From positions 33,616 to 97,615 of the forward strand of contig NZ_LDES01000029.1 of the NCBI RefSeq assembly GCF_001015195.1: a stretch of 64,000 bases of DNA, written 5' to 3'. The translations under genes and the position numbers were made by a program. The first letter of the stretch is position 1; each line of letters begins with the position of its first letter. The notes beneath the pieces were generated by a model, which saw only the letters and a program-made list of their open reading frames with translations, was not told the origin of the DNA and did not search any database. Below, piece by piece: positions 33,800-41,828 of the stretch. The DNA comes from Sphingomonas sp. Y57. Its GTDB lineage: Bacteria > Pseudomonadota > Alphaproteobacteria > Sphingomonadales > Sphingomonadaceae.

Positions 33800-35551
33800 A
33801 TGACCCTTATGTTCATCGCGCAGGATCGCTTGTCGGTCAGCAAGACCAACATGCGGCACAGCCGCAAAGCCCCGGATGTCAGCGACATCCTGCCCACCAT
33901 CCGCAAGCGCGGCGTGATCCAGACCCTGCTGGTCCGCGCTTGTGAAACCGAAGGTGATTACGAGATCGTCGCGGGCGCGCGGCGCTTCCATGCCGCGCAG
34001 CTGGTCGCCGCCGAGACCGGCGAAGCCGAGCCGCTGCCGTGCCGTGTATTGGCGGCGGGCGACGATGCCGCCGCCATCGAGGCGTCGATGATTGAGAACT
34101 TGGCAAGGCTCGACGCCGACGAAGTGACCCAGTGGGAAACCTTCACCCGGCTGGTCAAGGAAGGGCGCGAGGTAGCGGATATTTCCGAGACCTTCGGCCT
34201 TCCCGAACTCACCATCCGGCGGGTGCTGGCGCTCGGCAATCTCATGCCGCGCGTCCGCGACTTGTATCGCCGCGAGGAGATCGACCGGACGACCGTCCGC
34301 CATCTCACCATGGCGAGCAAGGCGCAGCAACGCGCTTGGCTGGCGCTGCTCGACGACCCCAAAGCCTATGTCCCGACCGGCCACAATCTCAAGGCGTGGC
34401 TGCTCGGCGGGCAGTCGATCAGCGCCGCCCATGCGCTGTTCGACCTCGAAGCCTTCAAGGGCGCGCTGGTTGCTGATCTGTTCGGCGAGGACCGCTATTT
34501 CGCGGATGCCGAGGCGTTCTGGACCGCGCAGAATGCCGCCATTGACGAGCGCCGCGAAGCCTATCTCGACGCCGGATGGAGCGATGTCGTGATCGTGCCG
34601 CCGAGCGAGCATTTCTCGGCCTGGGAATATGAGAAGGCGGCGAAGCGCAAGGGCGGGCGCGTCTATGTCGATGTCCGCGCCAATGGCGAGGTGACCTTCC
34701 ATGAAGGGTATCTGACCCGGGCCGAGGCCCGCCGCGTCGCGCGCGGCGAGCCGGTGGCGAGCGCCGAGAAGCCGACGCGGCCCGAGATCACCAGCGCCAT
34801 GCAGACCTATGTCGACCTGCACCGCCATGCCGCCGTGCGCGCGGCGATGTGTGGGCATGGCGGGGTGGCGCTGCGCTTGATGGTCGCCCATGCCATCGTC
34901 GGTTCGCCGCTCTGGACTGTCCGCCCCGACGCCCAGTCCACGCGCAACGACGATGTGCGCGAGAGTGTCGAAACCAGCCTCGCCGAGACCCGGTTCGACG
35001 AGCATCGCCGTGCCGTGCTGGCGGTGCTGGACCTCTCGCCCGACGAGCCGACCGTCACCGGCGGCAATGGTGACGATCAAGGCCTGTGCCAGCTATTCCA
35101 CCGCCTGCTGGAGCTTCCGGATAGCGTCGCTCTCGACATCGTTGCGGTCGTCATTGGCGAGACGCTGGCGGTCGGCAGCGCCGCCGTCGATGCGGTCGGC
35201 AATCATCTAGTCATCGACATGGCCGACTGGTGGGAGGCGGACGCGACGTTCTTCGATCTGGTCCGCGACTGCGAGGTATCGCAGGCGCTGCTCGCCGAAA
35301 TCGCGGGCGATGTCGTCGCCAAGGCCAATGAGAACGAGAAGGCGAAGACCGTCCGCAAGATCGCCCGCGATCATATCGCGGGGGCCGATGGACGCACCAA
35401 GGTTGAGCGCTGGGTGCCGCGCTGGATGCGCTTTCCGCCCGCCGCCTACACGGCGCGCGGCGGTGTCGCGACCGTCGCCGCCGCGATGCGAGCGATGCGC
35501 GTTGAGCCGGAGCGCGAGGCGGCCGAGGACGAGCAGCGCCTCGCCGCCTGA
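33800..35551 (+). CDS. ParB/Spo0J-family protein of mobile elements
   Basis: A 583-aa protein with an N-terminal ParB nuclease-like domain (GVIQTLLVRACE, YEIVAGARRFHAAQLVAAE and the ENLARLDADEVTQWETF box) followed by an HTH region (VADISETFGLPELTIRRVLA). The long C-terminus is specific to ICE/plasmid ParB-like proteins of this family. It has no ParA partner nearby. It may act as a DNA-binding or CTPase-type regulator or maintenance factor, not as classical partition. It is preceded by GGAAAGG 6 bp from the ATG. Confidence 0.88.
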   Translation: MTLMFIAQDRLSVSKTNMRHSRKAPDVSDILPTIRKRGVIQTLLVRACETEGDYEIVAGARRFHAAQLVAAETGEAEPLPCRVLAAGDDAAAIEASMIENLARLDADEVTQWETFTRLVKEGREVADISETFGLPELTIRRVLALGNLMPRVRDLYRREEIDRTTVRHLTMASKAQQRAWLALLDDPKAYVPTGHNLKAWLLGGQSISAAHALFDLEAFKGALVADLFGEDRYFADAEAFWTAQNAAIDERREAYLDAGWSDVVIVPPSEHFSAWEYEKAAKRKGGRVYVDVRANGEVTFHEGYLTRAEARRVARGEPVASAEKPTRPEITSAMQTYVDLHRHAAVRAAMCGHGGVALRLMVAHAIVGSPLWTVRPDAQSTRNDDVRESVETSLAETRFDEHRRAVLAVLDLSPDEPTVTGGNGDDQGLCQLFHRLLELPDSVALDIVAVVIGETLAVGSAAVDAVGNHLVIDMADWWEADATFFDLVRDCEVSQALLAEIAGDVVAKANENEKAKTVRKIARDHIAGADGRTKVERWVPRWMRFPPAAYTARGGVATVAAAMRAMRVEPEREAAEDEQRLAA

Positions 35552-35652
35552 TCGAATGGCGCGGGCGGGCTGTCCATCCGCCCACGCCACCCCGGTGTGG
35601 TCCAAGGCCTGAAAAATCGCGCCGCGCGCCGCGCCCAAGGCTTGGCGCGCGG

Positions 35653-36006
35653 TTAATTGGGTTGGCTGCCGACACAGTCAAGCAGCAGCAGGCGCAGTTG
35701 CCGGGCGTTTTCCGCGAGCGCGTCATCGTCGGCTTCGCCATCATTCTCAAGCGCCACGGACAGCGCCGTGATTACCGCGCCGAGCAATTGCAGCCGCACA
35801 GTGGCGGCGTCGAGCGCGCGTGCTGAAGTTCTGGCCAGCGTCGCGGCGGCCGCGAGATCGTCAATGGCCGCCTGCGCCGCCATGCCGGTCGAGAGGCCTG
35901 TGGGCATCATGGTTTCGATCGTTTCGAGCAGCGCATCGGCGCGTCGCTGCAGGCCGCTCGCATCGCGCATCAGGCTGTCGGCGAGTTCGGAAACCTTCGC
36001 ATTCAC
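35653..36006 (-). CDS. Small helical protein of unknown function
   Basis: A 117-aa, almost entirely helical, acidic protein: VSELADSLMRDASGLQRRAD, then AIDDLAAAATLARTSARALD and a C-terminal QLRLLLLDCVGSQPN. No catalytic motif or membrane segment is visible. It is coupled to the upstream HU-like gene by a 4-bp overlap (ATGA), so it may work with that DNA-binding protein. I do not recognise a family. Confidence 0.65.
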   Translation of the reverse strand: MNAKVSELADSLMRDASGLQRRADALLETIETMMPTGLSTGMAAQAAIDDLAAAATLARTSARALDAATVRLQLLGAVITALSVALENDGEADDDALAENARQLRLLLLDCVGSQPN

Positions 36007-36278
36007 CGCTTGACAAGCCGGTCCTTAAGCGCTTTCGCGGGCCGGAACCGGACCCGCGTCGTCGGTCCGATCACCAATGTTTCGCCACTGCGTGGATTGC
36101 GTCCGGGACGCGCGGCGCGCCGCGAAACCGAGAATTTCCCGAACCCGGCGAGCGCGACATCGCCCTTGGCGACACCGTCCGTGATCGCTTCGAGCACCGC
36201 CGCAACCTGCGCGCGGGCCTCCGCCTTGCTGATTCCGTGGCGCGCGGCGAGCGCATCGGCGATGTCCTTGCTGGTCAA
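36003..36278 (-). CDS. HU-family DNA-binding protein
   Basis: A 91-aa histone-like protein. The start is taken as TTG at 36278 behind GAGGGG because it gives the canonical HU length (LTSKDIADALAARHGISKAE). The beta-arm region reads GKFSVSRRAARPGRNPRSGE, close to the HU signature, and the end is FRPAKALKDRLVKR. HU proteins bend DNA; an element-encoded copy could assist excision, replication or relaxosome formation. An ATG 17 codons upstream is the alternative start. Confidence 0.88.
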   Translation of the reverse strand: MTSKDIADALAARHGISKAEARAQVAAVLEAITDGVAKGDVALAGFGKFSVSRRAARPGRNPRSGETLVIGPTTRVRFRPAKALKDRLVKR

Positions 36279-36640
36279 TGTAGCGCCCCTCAGATGGATG
36301 CCGGCTCCGCTAAGGGTTGCGGAGCCGACGCCCGCCTGAGACATCCGATCACGGCTTTTGGGTAACGCCGACCGTGCCTGTGATGCCGTATTTGTCCGAT
36401 CGATACCGCCCGACAACCTCTCCTGGACGGCGGCCTGCGGCAGACCGTCCGGCACCGCAACGCGGGCCGCGAACTATCTTCCCCGAGCGCGTTCCGCGCC
36501 CTCCTCGCGCAGCAAGATAGCCCGCTTCCCGCGTCCTCCGCTGCGCTTCGGCCCTGTGGGTGCAGCGCCGTCCTGGCTGCCGCCGATGTCCGCCTGTCGA
36601 GGCCGCAACGGGCGGCTTCGCAAGCAAAGGAGACGACATC
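36279..36640. other. Divergent intergenic region between HU-like and DUF736 genes
   Basis: This 362-bp stretch has no gene and should hold the two divergent promoters. A 9-bp inverted repeat, CGGCTCCGC-N8-GCGGAGCCG, lies at 36302-36327, just upstream of the HU-like start, and may be a regulatory hairpin or protein-binding site. I see nothing else definite. Confidence 0.5.
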
Positions 36641-36940
36641 ATGGCACAGATCGGCACCTTCACCCGCGACGAGAGCGGCATCTTCTCCGGCACGATCCGG
36701 ACCCTTACCCTCAACACCAAGGCCACCATCCGGCCGAGCGAGCGCGACAACGACAAGGCACCGGACCATCGTATCTACGCCGGCGCGGTCGAGATCGGGG
36801 CGGCCTGGACCAAGTCCGCGCGCGAGACCGGCACCGAATATCTCAGCCTCAAGATCGACGATCCGTCGCTGCCCGCGCCGATCTACGCGCAGCTCGTCCA
36901 AGGCGACCTTCCCGAGTGGAAGCTGATCTGGTCGCGGTGA
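36641..36940 (+). CDS. DUF736 protein
   Basis: A 99-aa protein beginning MAQIGTFTRDESGIFSGTIR, the standard opening of DUF736, followed by APDHRIYAGAVEIGAAWTK and PIYAQLVQGDLPEWKLIWSR. The family is a small soluble beta-rich protein found almost only on conjugative elements of proteobacteria, function unknown. The ATG is preceded by AAAGGAGA. The hairpin 12 bp downstream of its stop may end or attenuate the transcript. Confidence 0.9.
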   Translation: MAQIGTFTRDESGIFSGTIRTLTLNTKATIRPSERDNDKAPDHRIYAGAVEIGAAWTKSARETGTEYLSLKIDDPSLPAPIYAQLVQGDLPEWKLIWSR

Positions 36941-36951
36941 TCCGCACCCCG

Positions 36952-36985
36952 GGGGTGTCGAAACCGGAAATCGGTTCGACACTCC
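36952..36985 (+). terminator. Hairpin downstream of DUF736 gene
   Basis: A long imperfect inverted repeat, GTGTCGAAACCG-N5-CGGTTCGACAC (one bulged A), lies between the DUF736 and HTH genes. It has no T-run, so it may be an RNA-processing or attenuating structure and not a strong intrinsic terminator. Confidence 0.45.
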
Positions 36986-37061
36986 CGCCGCCGGGTCCGG
37001 CGCGAGAGGTTCGGGGACGCGCCGACACTCTCGCCGCCGCCAGATTCGGACCCCAATTGAC

Positions 37062-37292
37062 ATGCAGGATCACAACGAGATCGACCGGGCGGGCCGCGCC
37101 AAGCGCGGCTCGCCCTTTCTCACGACCGATCAGGCCGCGGCCTATCTCAAAATCTCCAGCAAATCGCTGAAGCGGCTCCGGCGCGACGGCAAGGGGCCGG
37201 CGTTCCGCCGCCATTGCCGCTTCGTCCAATATCATATCGACGACCTCGACAGCTGGAGCCGCGACAGCGGCGCGCAGGAGAAAGGCCGGTGA
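37062..37292 (+). CDS. Helix-turn-helix DNA-binding protein (excisionase/MerR-like)
   Basis: A 76-aa protein with FLTTDQAAAYLKISSKSLKR, LRRDGKGPAFRRHCRFVQYH and IDDLDSWSRD, a winged HTH of the excisionase/DUF6462-like class. Such genes usually open the traF operon in this element family and probably act as regulators. Its stop overlaps the traF start (GTGA). In relatives I recall repA, parA and DUF2840 genes between this HTH gene and traF; none is present here. Confidence 0.85.
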   Translation: MQDHNEIDRAGRAKRGSPFLTTDQAAAYLKISSKSLKRLRRDGKGPAFRRHCRFVQYHIDDLDSWSRDSGAQEKGR

Positions 37293-37870
37293 GCGGGCCT
37301 CGCGGGACTGGCGGCGACGCACCGCTGCTCGCCTGGGGTGATGCGCTACGGGCAGCGAAGCTGCGCCGCCGCCGGCTCGAAAAGCGCATCGCTGCTGCCG
37401 CGATCGGCGCTGCGATCGTGCTCGGCTCGGCGGCGTTTCCGCCCGCTCCACGGCTCGTCTGGAACGCCTCGGCAAGCGCGCCGATCGGGCTCTATTCGGT
37501 CTCGCCCGGCGCACTCGCGGAGCCCGGCGACATGGTGATCGCCCGGGTGCCCGAGCCTTGGCGGCGGCTCGCAGCGACCCGCCGCTACCTGCCGATGAAC
37601 GTGCCGCTGGTGAAGCGCGTGGCGGCCGCTGCCGGCGACGAAGTCTGCGCGCTCGGGCAGGAAATCTTCGTCAACGGCCGCTGGATCGCCGAGCGCCTGG
37701 TTCTCGATGGCGCGGGCCGTCCGATGCCGATGTGGAGTGCCTGCGTCCGGCTGCGCGGTCGGCAGCTGTTCCTGTTGATGGACGCTCCGGCGTCGTTCGA
37801 CGGGCGCTATTTCGGGATAACTGAGGGCGGCGACATCATCGGCAAGGCGCGGCTGCTATGGGCACGGTGA
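37289..37870 (+). CDS. traF: Conjugative transfer signal peptidase TraF (S26 family)
   Basis: A 193-aa inner-membrane serine peptidase. The GTG start at 37289 overlaps the HTH gene stop. One membrane segment (IAAAAIGAAIVLGSAAF) precedes SASAPIGLYSV, which holds the catalytic Ser, and NVPLVKRVAAAAGDEVC, which holds the catalytic Lys, as in S26C peptidases. The C-terminal SFDGRYFGITEGGDIIGKA completes the fold. RP4 TraF matures and cyclises the TrbC pilin, encoded here at 10529. It overlaps the lytic transglycosylase gene by 13 bp. Confidence 0.92.
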   Translation: MSGPRGTGGDAPLLAWGDALRAAKLRRRRLEKRIAAAAIGAAIVLGSAAFPPAPRLVWNASASAPIGLYSVSPGALAEPGDMVIARVPEPWRRLAATRRYLPMNVPLVKRVAAAAGDEVCALGQEIFVNGRWIAERLVLDGAGRPMPMWSACVRLRGRQLFLLMDAPASFDGRYFGITEGGDIIGKARLLWAR

Positions 37871-38469
37871 GGCTCTGGATCGTCGCCGCATCGCTGGTGT
37901 TCGTCCGTCCCGCGCAGGCCGAATCCGTCGCCGACTGGCGGCCCTACATCAATCAGGCCTCCGCCCGGTTCGGGGTGCCGGTGGCGTGGATCGAGCGCGT
38001 GATGCGGGCAGAAAGCGGAGGCCGGACGACCGCGAACGGGCGGCCGATCCGCTCATCGGCGGGCGCGATGGGCTTGATGCAGTTGATGCCGCCGACCTGG
38101 GCCGACATGCGCACCCGGCTCGGCCTCGGCGGCAGCCCGGACGACCCGCGCGACAACATTCTCGCCGGCACCCTCTACCTCCGACTGATGTACGATCGGT
38201 TCGGATATCCCGGCCTGTTCGCGGCCTACAATGCCGGTCCGAAGCGCTATGTCGACTATCTCGCCGGGCGTGCTCGGCTTCCATCCGAGACGGTCGGGTA
38301 TCTCGCCAGCGTCGCGCCTGCCGCACGCGGCCCGGTCTCGGCGCCGGTGCTTCCAGCGCAACCGCCATCGATCTTCGCGGTGCGCAGGGATGTGCGGGCG
38401 GCGGGTCCAGCGGAGGCCAATCCTACCCCAGGGTCGTCGCTTTTCGTCGCTCTGTCGCAGCGGGATTGA
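37858..38469 (+). CDS. Lytic transglycosylase (VirB1-like)
   Basis: A 203-aa periplasmic muramidase-type enzyme that opens peptidoglycan for the mating channel. A signal peptide (LWIVAASLVFVRPAQA) is followed by the SLT domain with catalytic Glu in IERVMRAESGG, then SSAGAMGLMQLMPPTW and YPGLFAAYNAGPKRYVDYL. All SLT motifs are intact. The tail is disordered and proline-rich. It shares its start region with the traF 3' end, so the two are coupled. Confidence 0.92.
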   Translation: MGTVRLWIVAASLVFVRPAQAESVADWRPYINQASARFGVPVAWIERVMRAESGGRTTANGRPIRSSAGAMGLMQLMPPTWADMRTRLGLGGSPDDPRDNILAGTLYLRLMYDRFGYPGLFAAYNAGPKRYVDYLAGRARLPSETVGYLASVAPAARGPVSAPVLPAQPPSIFAVRRDVRAAGPAEANPTPGSSLFVALSQRD

Positions 38470-38702
38470 TCGAGATGTCGTGCGTGTCGGAGAGGGAGGA
38501 AGCTCGTCTCGACAGACCCAGCATGACGGCTGGCGGAACGGCTATCAAGGCCTGCGGGTGCCCCCCAATTTTCTTCGAAAATCGGTTCCCCCCACGTCCG
38601 CTTCGCGGCGCTGCGCTTTGCTCCGCGGCCCTGACAGCCGCTCCGCCACCCGTCCCTCAAACGCCGTTCTCGATGATGGGAACATCAGCGTTGGAGGTCA
38701 CA
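38470..38702. other. Intergenic region with C-run-flanked palindrome
   Basis: The 233 bp hold no gene. At about 38563-38594 a palindrome ATTTTC-N3-GAAAAT sits between two runs of C (CCCCCCA and TTCCCCCC). The AT-rich core in a GC-rich context is unusual and could be a protein-binding or strand-opening site. Nothing else stands out. Confidence 0.4.
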
Positions 38703-39062
38703 ATGGACATGTCTCAGAGCATCGGAACGGCGTCGGATCGCGTGATGAGCGCACTGATCGCTGGGCTCGAACTGGAATTCGGACGCGGTGCCGGGGAGGC
38801 ATTGGCGCATCGGTTTCTGGAGGCGGAGGAAGCGGATTTTCGCTGGGATGCGAGGGTCGAGGAGCGCTGGATCGGCGCCTACGAGAGCATCGACGACGAG
38901 GAATTCGAACTCGACCGGATCGCGATTTGCGGGCGGCTCGATGGCAAGTGGTTCTGCGCCACCATGCTCGTGGATGGCGATGGTCGGGCCCGCGGGATGA
39001 TGGGATGCAGGACATTCCGGTCACTGGTTCGGGCGCGGGATGCCATGCTCCATGCGCACTGA
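38703..39062 (+). CDS. Small acidic protein of unknown function
   Basis: A 119-aa acidic protein starting MDMSQSIGTASDRVMSALIA behind TTGGAGG. It has WDARVEERWIGAYESIDDEE, then DRIAICGRLDGKWFCATMLV and FRSLVRARDAMLHAH. The composition is soluble alpha/beta; I recognise no family. It lies between the lytic transglycosylase and the relaxase and ends in a good terminator at 39079, so it closes the traF unit. Confidence 0.7.
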   Translation: MDMSQSIGTASDRVMSALIAGLELEFGRGAGEALAHRFLEAEEADFRWDARVEERWIGAYESIDDEEFELDRIAICGRLDGKWFCATMLVDGDGRARGMMGCRTFRSLVRARDAMLHAH

Positions 39063-39078
39063 TCGGGTACATATCCAC

Positions 39079-39122
39079 GGGGAGAGGCGGCGTCGGAAGG
39101 CGCTCGTCTCTCCCCCTTTTTT
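39079..39122 (+). terminator. Intrinsic terminator after the traF unit
   Basis: GGGGAGAG and CTCTCCCC form an 8-bp stem around a 21-nt loop, followed by C and six T. It lies 17 bp after the stop of the 38703 gene and separates that unit from the relaxase gene. Confidence 0.75.
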
Positions 39123-39171
39123 GAGCCGGGACGGCGGGGAGGAAGGGAAAGGGGGGAAACAAGATAAAGGC

Positions 39172-39278
39172 AGTGTCTCGCGACACTTCCTAAGGGATTG
39201 TCTGCACATCCTTTTTTGGAGAGACAGCAGCCTGCGGCTGCGAGATAGTCGCGCAAGAAATGGCGTAAATCCGCCATT
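39172..39278. repeat. Hairpin cluster upstream of the relaxase, candidate oriT
   Basis: Three inverted repeats lie within 107 bp, ending 35 bp before the relaxase start: AGTGTC-N4-GACACT (39172-39187), GCAGCC-N3-GGCTGC (39227-39241) and AATGGCG-N6-CGCCATT (39259-39278). Origins of transfer usually lie next to the relaxase gene and contain such repeats. I see no match to a known nic consensus. Confidence 0.45.
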
Positions 39279-39313
39279 CCCGGGCCGAAATCGCCAGACT
39301 CGGGGGCGTTGGC

Positions 39314-41278
39314 ATGTCTGACGACGACTTCACGCCCAAGCTCGGCCGGTCACGCAGGAAGGATGGCAAGAAGGTCGTCAAATATGGCGGGCGCATCCTC
39401 GCCGCCGCGCGGCTTGCCGGCGCTAAGACCGGCGTGCGATCACGCCGGTTCGACGGCAGCCGGATCGGGCGCGGCGCGAGCATGGGGCGGCTGCTCTCCA
39501 GCCGCGATCGGCTTGCTGGCTTCCGGGGTCGCCGCGCGGTGGTCAAGGCGAGCTTGGTCCGGCTGCAGGGCAAGGCCGGTCAGGTCGCCCGCGCGCACAT
39601 GCGCTACATTCAGCGCGACGGTGTCACGCGCGAGGGTCTGCCGGGCGAGCTTTACGGCCCCGAAACCGATCGGGCCGATGGCGACGATTTCCTCAAGCGC
39701 ACCGCCGGCGATCGGCACCAGTTCCGCTTCATCGTCTCGGCCGAGGACGGCGCCGAGTATCCTGACCTCAAGTCCTATGTCCGGCGGCTGATGACGCAGG
39801 TCGAGCAGGATCTCGGCACGAAGCTCGACTGGGTGGCGGTCGATCACTTCAATACCGAGCGCCCGCACACCCATATCGTGCTGCGCGGCATCGATGATCG
39901 CGGCGACAATCTCATCATCGCGCGCGAGTATATGGCGCACGGGTTTCGAGAGCGCGCGTCCGAGCTCGTGACGCTCGACCTCGGCCCGCGCACCGATCGC
40001 GAAATCGAAGACCGCCTCCGCCACGATGTCGATCAGGAGCGGCTGACGGCGATCGACCGGCGCCTGCTACGCCGGATGGATGCGGATCGCACCGTCTCGG
40101 CCACCGATAACGATCCTTTCCAGCAGTCGATCGCGGTCGGCCGCCTGCGCAAGCTCAGGGCGATGGATCTGGCCGAGGACATTGGCGGCGGTCGCTACCG
40201 GATCGCCGACGGGATGGAGGAGACGCTCCGCCGCATGGGCGAGCGCGGCGACATCATCCGCGTCATGCAGCGCGAACTGACCGCGCGCCGGCTCGATCGC
40301 GCTGGCGTCGAGCAGGTGGTCGCGACCGAGCTGCGCGAGCCTGTCGTCGGGCGACTGATCGGCCGGGGCTTTTCCGACGAGCATCGCGACCGTCACTACA
40401 TGATGGTCGATGGCGTCGACGGCAGGGTTCACTATGTCGATATCGGACGCGGCGACGCGACCCCTTCGGTGCCCGAGAGCGCGGCGGTCCGGATCGAGCC
40501 CACGAAGGCGGAACCGACGAATGCCGATCGCACTGTCGATGCGGTCGCCCGCGCCAATGGCGGGCGCTACTCGGTCGACCTCCACCTGCGCCATGACCCG
40601 CAGGCCAGCCAGGCCTTTGCCGAAAGCCATGTCCGCCGGCTGGAAGCGATGCGCCGCGCGGGCGCCGGCCCGGAGCGCCAGCCCGATGGCAGCTGGACCA
40701 TTCCGGGCGATCATCTGGCACGCGCCGAAACCTTCGCGCAGCGCCAGCAACGCGACCGGCCGATCACCCTCGCCATCCTGTCACCGCGGCCGGTCGGCGA
40801 TCTTGTCGGCATGCAGGCGCCGACCTGGCTCGATCGCGAGCTGGCGACTGGCGCGTCAGGCGCGGTCCGGGATGCCGGGTTCGGGCGTGAGGTGCGCAGT
40901 GCCTTGACGGCCCGTCGGCAATGGTTAGTCGAGCAGCAACTGGCGGATGGCGATGGGCAGGCATTCCGTCTGCGGCGCGGGGCGCTGGAGACCCTTCGCC
41001 TGCGCGAGCTGGAAAACGCCGGAGAGCGGCTGGGCAAGGAGCTGGGCAAACGCTTCGAACCGGCCGGGATGGGCGAGCGGATCGAGGGCGTGATCGCCCG
41101 GCGCGTGGACCTCGAAAGCGGGCCTCACGCGCTGGTCGAGCGGTCGCGCGACTTCACGCTGGTGCCGTGGCGCGATGTCCTTGAACGCAACATTGGGAAA
41201 GCCGCTTCGGGCATCCTGCGGGCGGACGGGATCAGCTGGCAGTTCGGGCGCGGCAGATCGGGTCCGGCGATCGGTTGA
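39314..41278 (+). CDS. VirD2-like relaxase (TraI-type, DUF3363 family)
   Basis: A 654-aa relaxase that nicks oriT and pilots the transferred strand. The basic N-terminus leads to AHMRYIQRDGV, with Tyr98 a candidate nucleophile, and the HUH metal site DHFNTERPHTHIVLRG (His178, His185, His187). The large C-terminal region with ATELREPVVGRLIGRGFSDE is the DUF3363 part typical of this family on sphingomonad and rhizobial elements. Length is normal. It is transcribed away from the traG-trb operon, 25 kb distant. Confidence 0.93.
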   Translation: MSDDDFTPKLGRSRRKDGKKVVKYGGRILAAARLAGAKTGVRSRRFDGSRIGRGASMGRLLSSRDRLAGFRGRRAVVKASLVRLQGKAGQVARAHMRYIQRDGVTREGLPGELYGPETDRADGDDFLKRTAGDRHQFRFIVSAEDGAEYPDLKSYVRRLMTQVEQDLGTKLDWVAVDHFNTERPHTHIVLRGIDDRGDNLIIAREYMAHGFRERASELVTLDLGPRTDREIEDRLRHDVDQERLTAIDRRLLRRMDADRTVSATDNDPFQQSIAVGRLRKLRAMDLAEDIGGGRYRIADGMEETLRRMGERGDIIRVMQRELTARRLDRAGVEQVVATELREPVVGRLIGRGFSDEHRDRHYMMVDGVDGRVHYVDIGRGDATPSVPESAAVRIEPTKAEPTNADRTVDAVARANGGRYSVDLHLRHDPQASQAFAESHVRRLEAMRRAGAGPERQPDGSWTIPGDHLARAETFAQRQQRDRPITLAILSPRPVGDLVGMQAPTWLDRELATGASGAVRDAGFGREVRSALTARRQWLVEQQLADGDGQAFRLRRGALETLRLRELENAGERLGKELGKRFEPAGMGERIEGVIARRVDLESGPHALVERSRDFTLVPWRDVLERNIGKAASGILRADGISWQFGRGRSGPAIG

Positions 41279-41284
41279 GGATGG

Positions 41285-41461
41285 TCAGCCCTTGAGGTGG
41301 CGTTCGACCGCATCGGCGCTGTTGCCGACGGCCTTCACCGCTTCCTCGAGCCGGTCCTTGCTGACGCCGAATTTCTCCGACCAGTAGCGCACCTCATAAT
41401 CCTCGCCGAGCGCGATCCGCGACCGGTCCTGGGGGCTGCGTAGCGTCGTGTCGTCGGCCAT
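41285..41461 (-). CDS. DUF3606 protein
   Basis: A 58-aa protein, MADDTTLRSPQDRSRIALGE, DYEVRYWSEKFGVSKDRLEE and AVKAVGNSADAVERHLKG. This is the complete DUF3606 domain, a small helical protein of unknown function common in alphaproteobacteria, often on plasmids and in stress contexts. The ATG at 41461 gives the family's usual N-terminus. It is convergent with the relaxase gene, 6 bp apart, and marks the end of the transfer core. Confidence 0.88.
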   Translation of the reverse strand: MADDTTLRSPQDRSRIALGEDYEVRYWSEKFGVSKDRLEEAVKAVGNSADAVERHLKG

Positions 41462-41828
41462 GGCGTGTCTCCTGGTAAATATCTGTGGCTGCACCGGAAA
41501 CGCAGCGCGGAGGCGGCAGTTGCCTGGCCTTGTGCATGGGTATCGGACGTGCGGTCAGCCGAGTCAGACGAGCGCCGGAACGAGTCCGCTTGTCCGGGGA
41601 TTACGTTTGGATGGATAGGCAATTGCGCCACTGCGAAGCAGTTGGTGCAACGACATGGCGACCGGACGGGAGAGGCGGGGTTTAAATCGGTCGTGAAAAC
41701 AACTCGGAGCGCCGCGCCTGCGGGATCGAGTGCTCACGCCACGAGTTGCCAATGCGCGACACTTCCCTCGAAGCCGGTCATTAAGGCCGATGCAACAGCT
41801 GCTTTCGCCAACTTAAGGAGTGGCACAC
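41462..41828. other. Intergenic region at the start of the second cargo block
   Basis: The 367 bp carry the DUF3606 promoter on one side and the leader of the 41829 gene on the other. I see no gene, repeat or clear hairpin. It separates the transfer core from the DNA-damage cargo, so an insertion junction may lie here. Confidence 0.4.

Noticed and set aside
33677..35080. 467-codon minus-strand frame over the ParB-like gene
   Set aside because: Antisense shadow of a gene with strong ParB motifs; no domain of its own.
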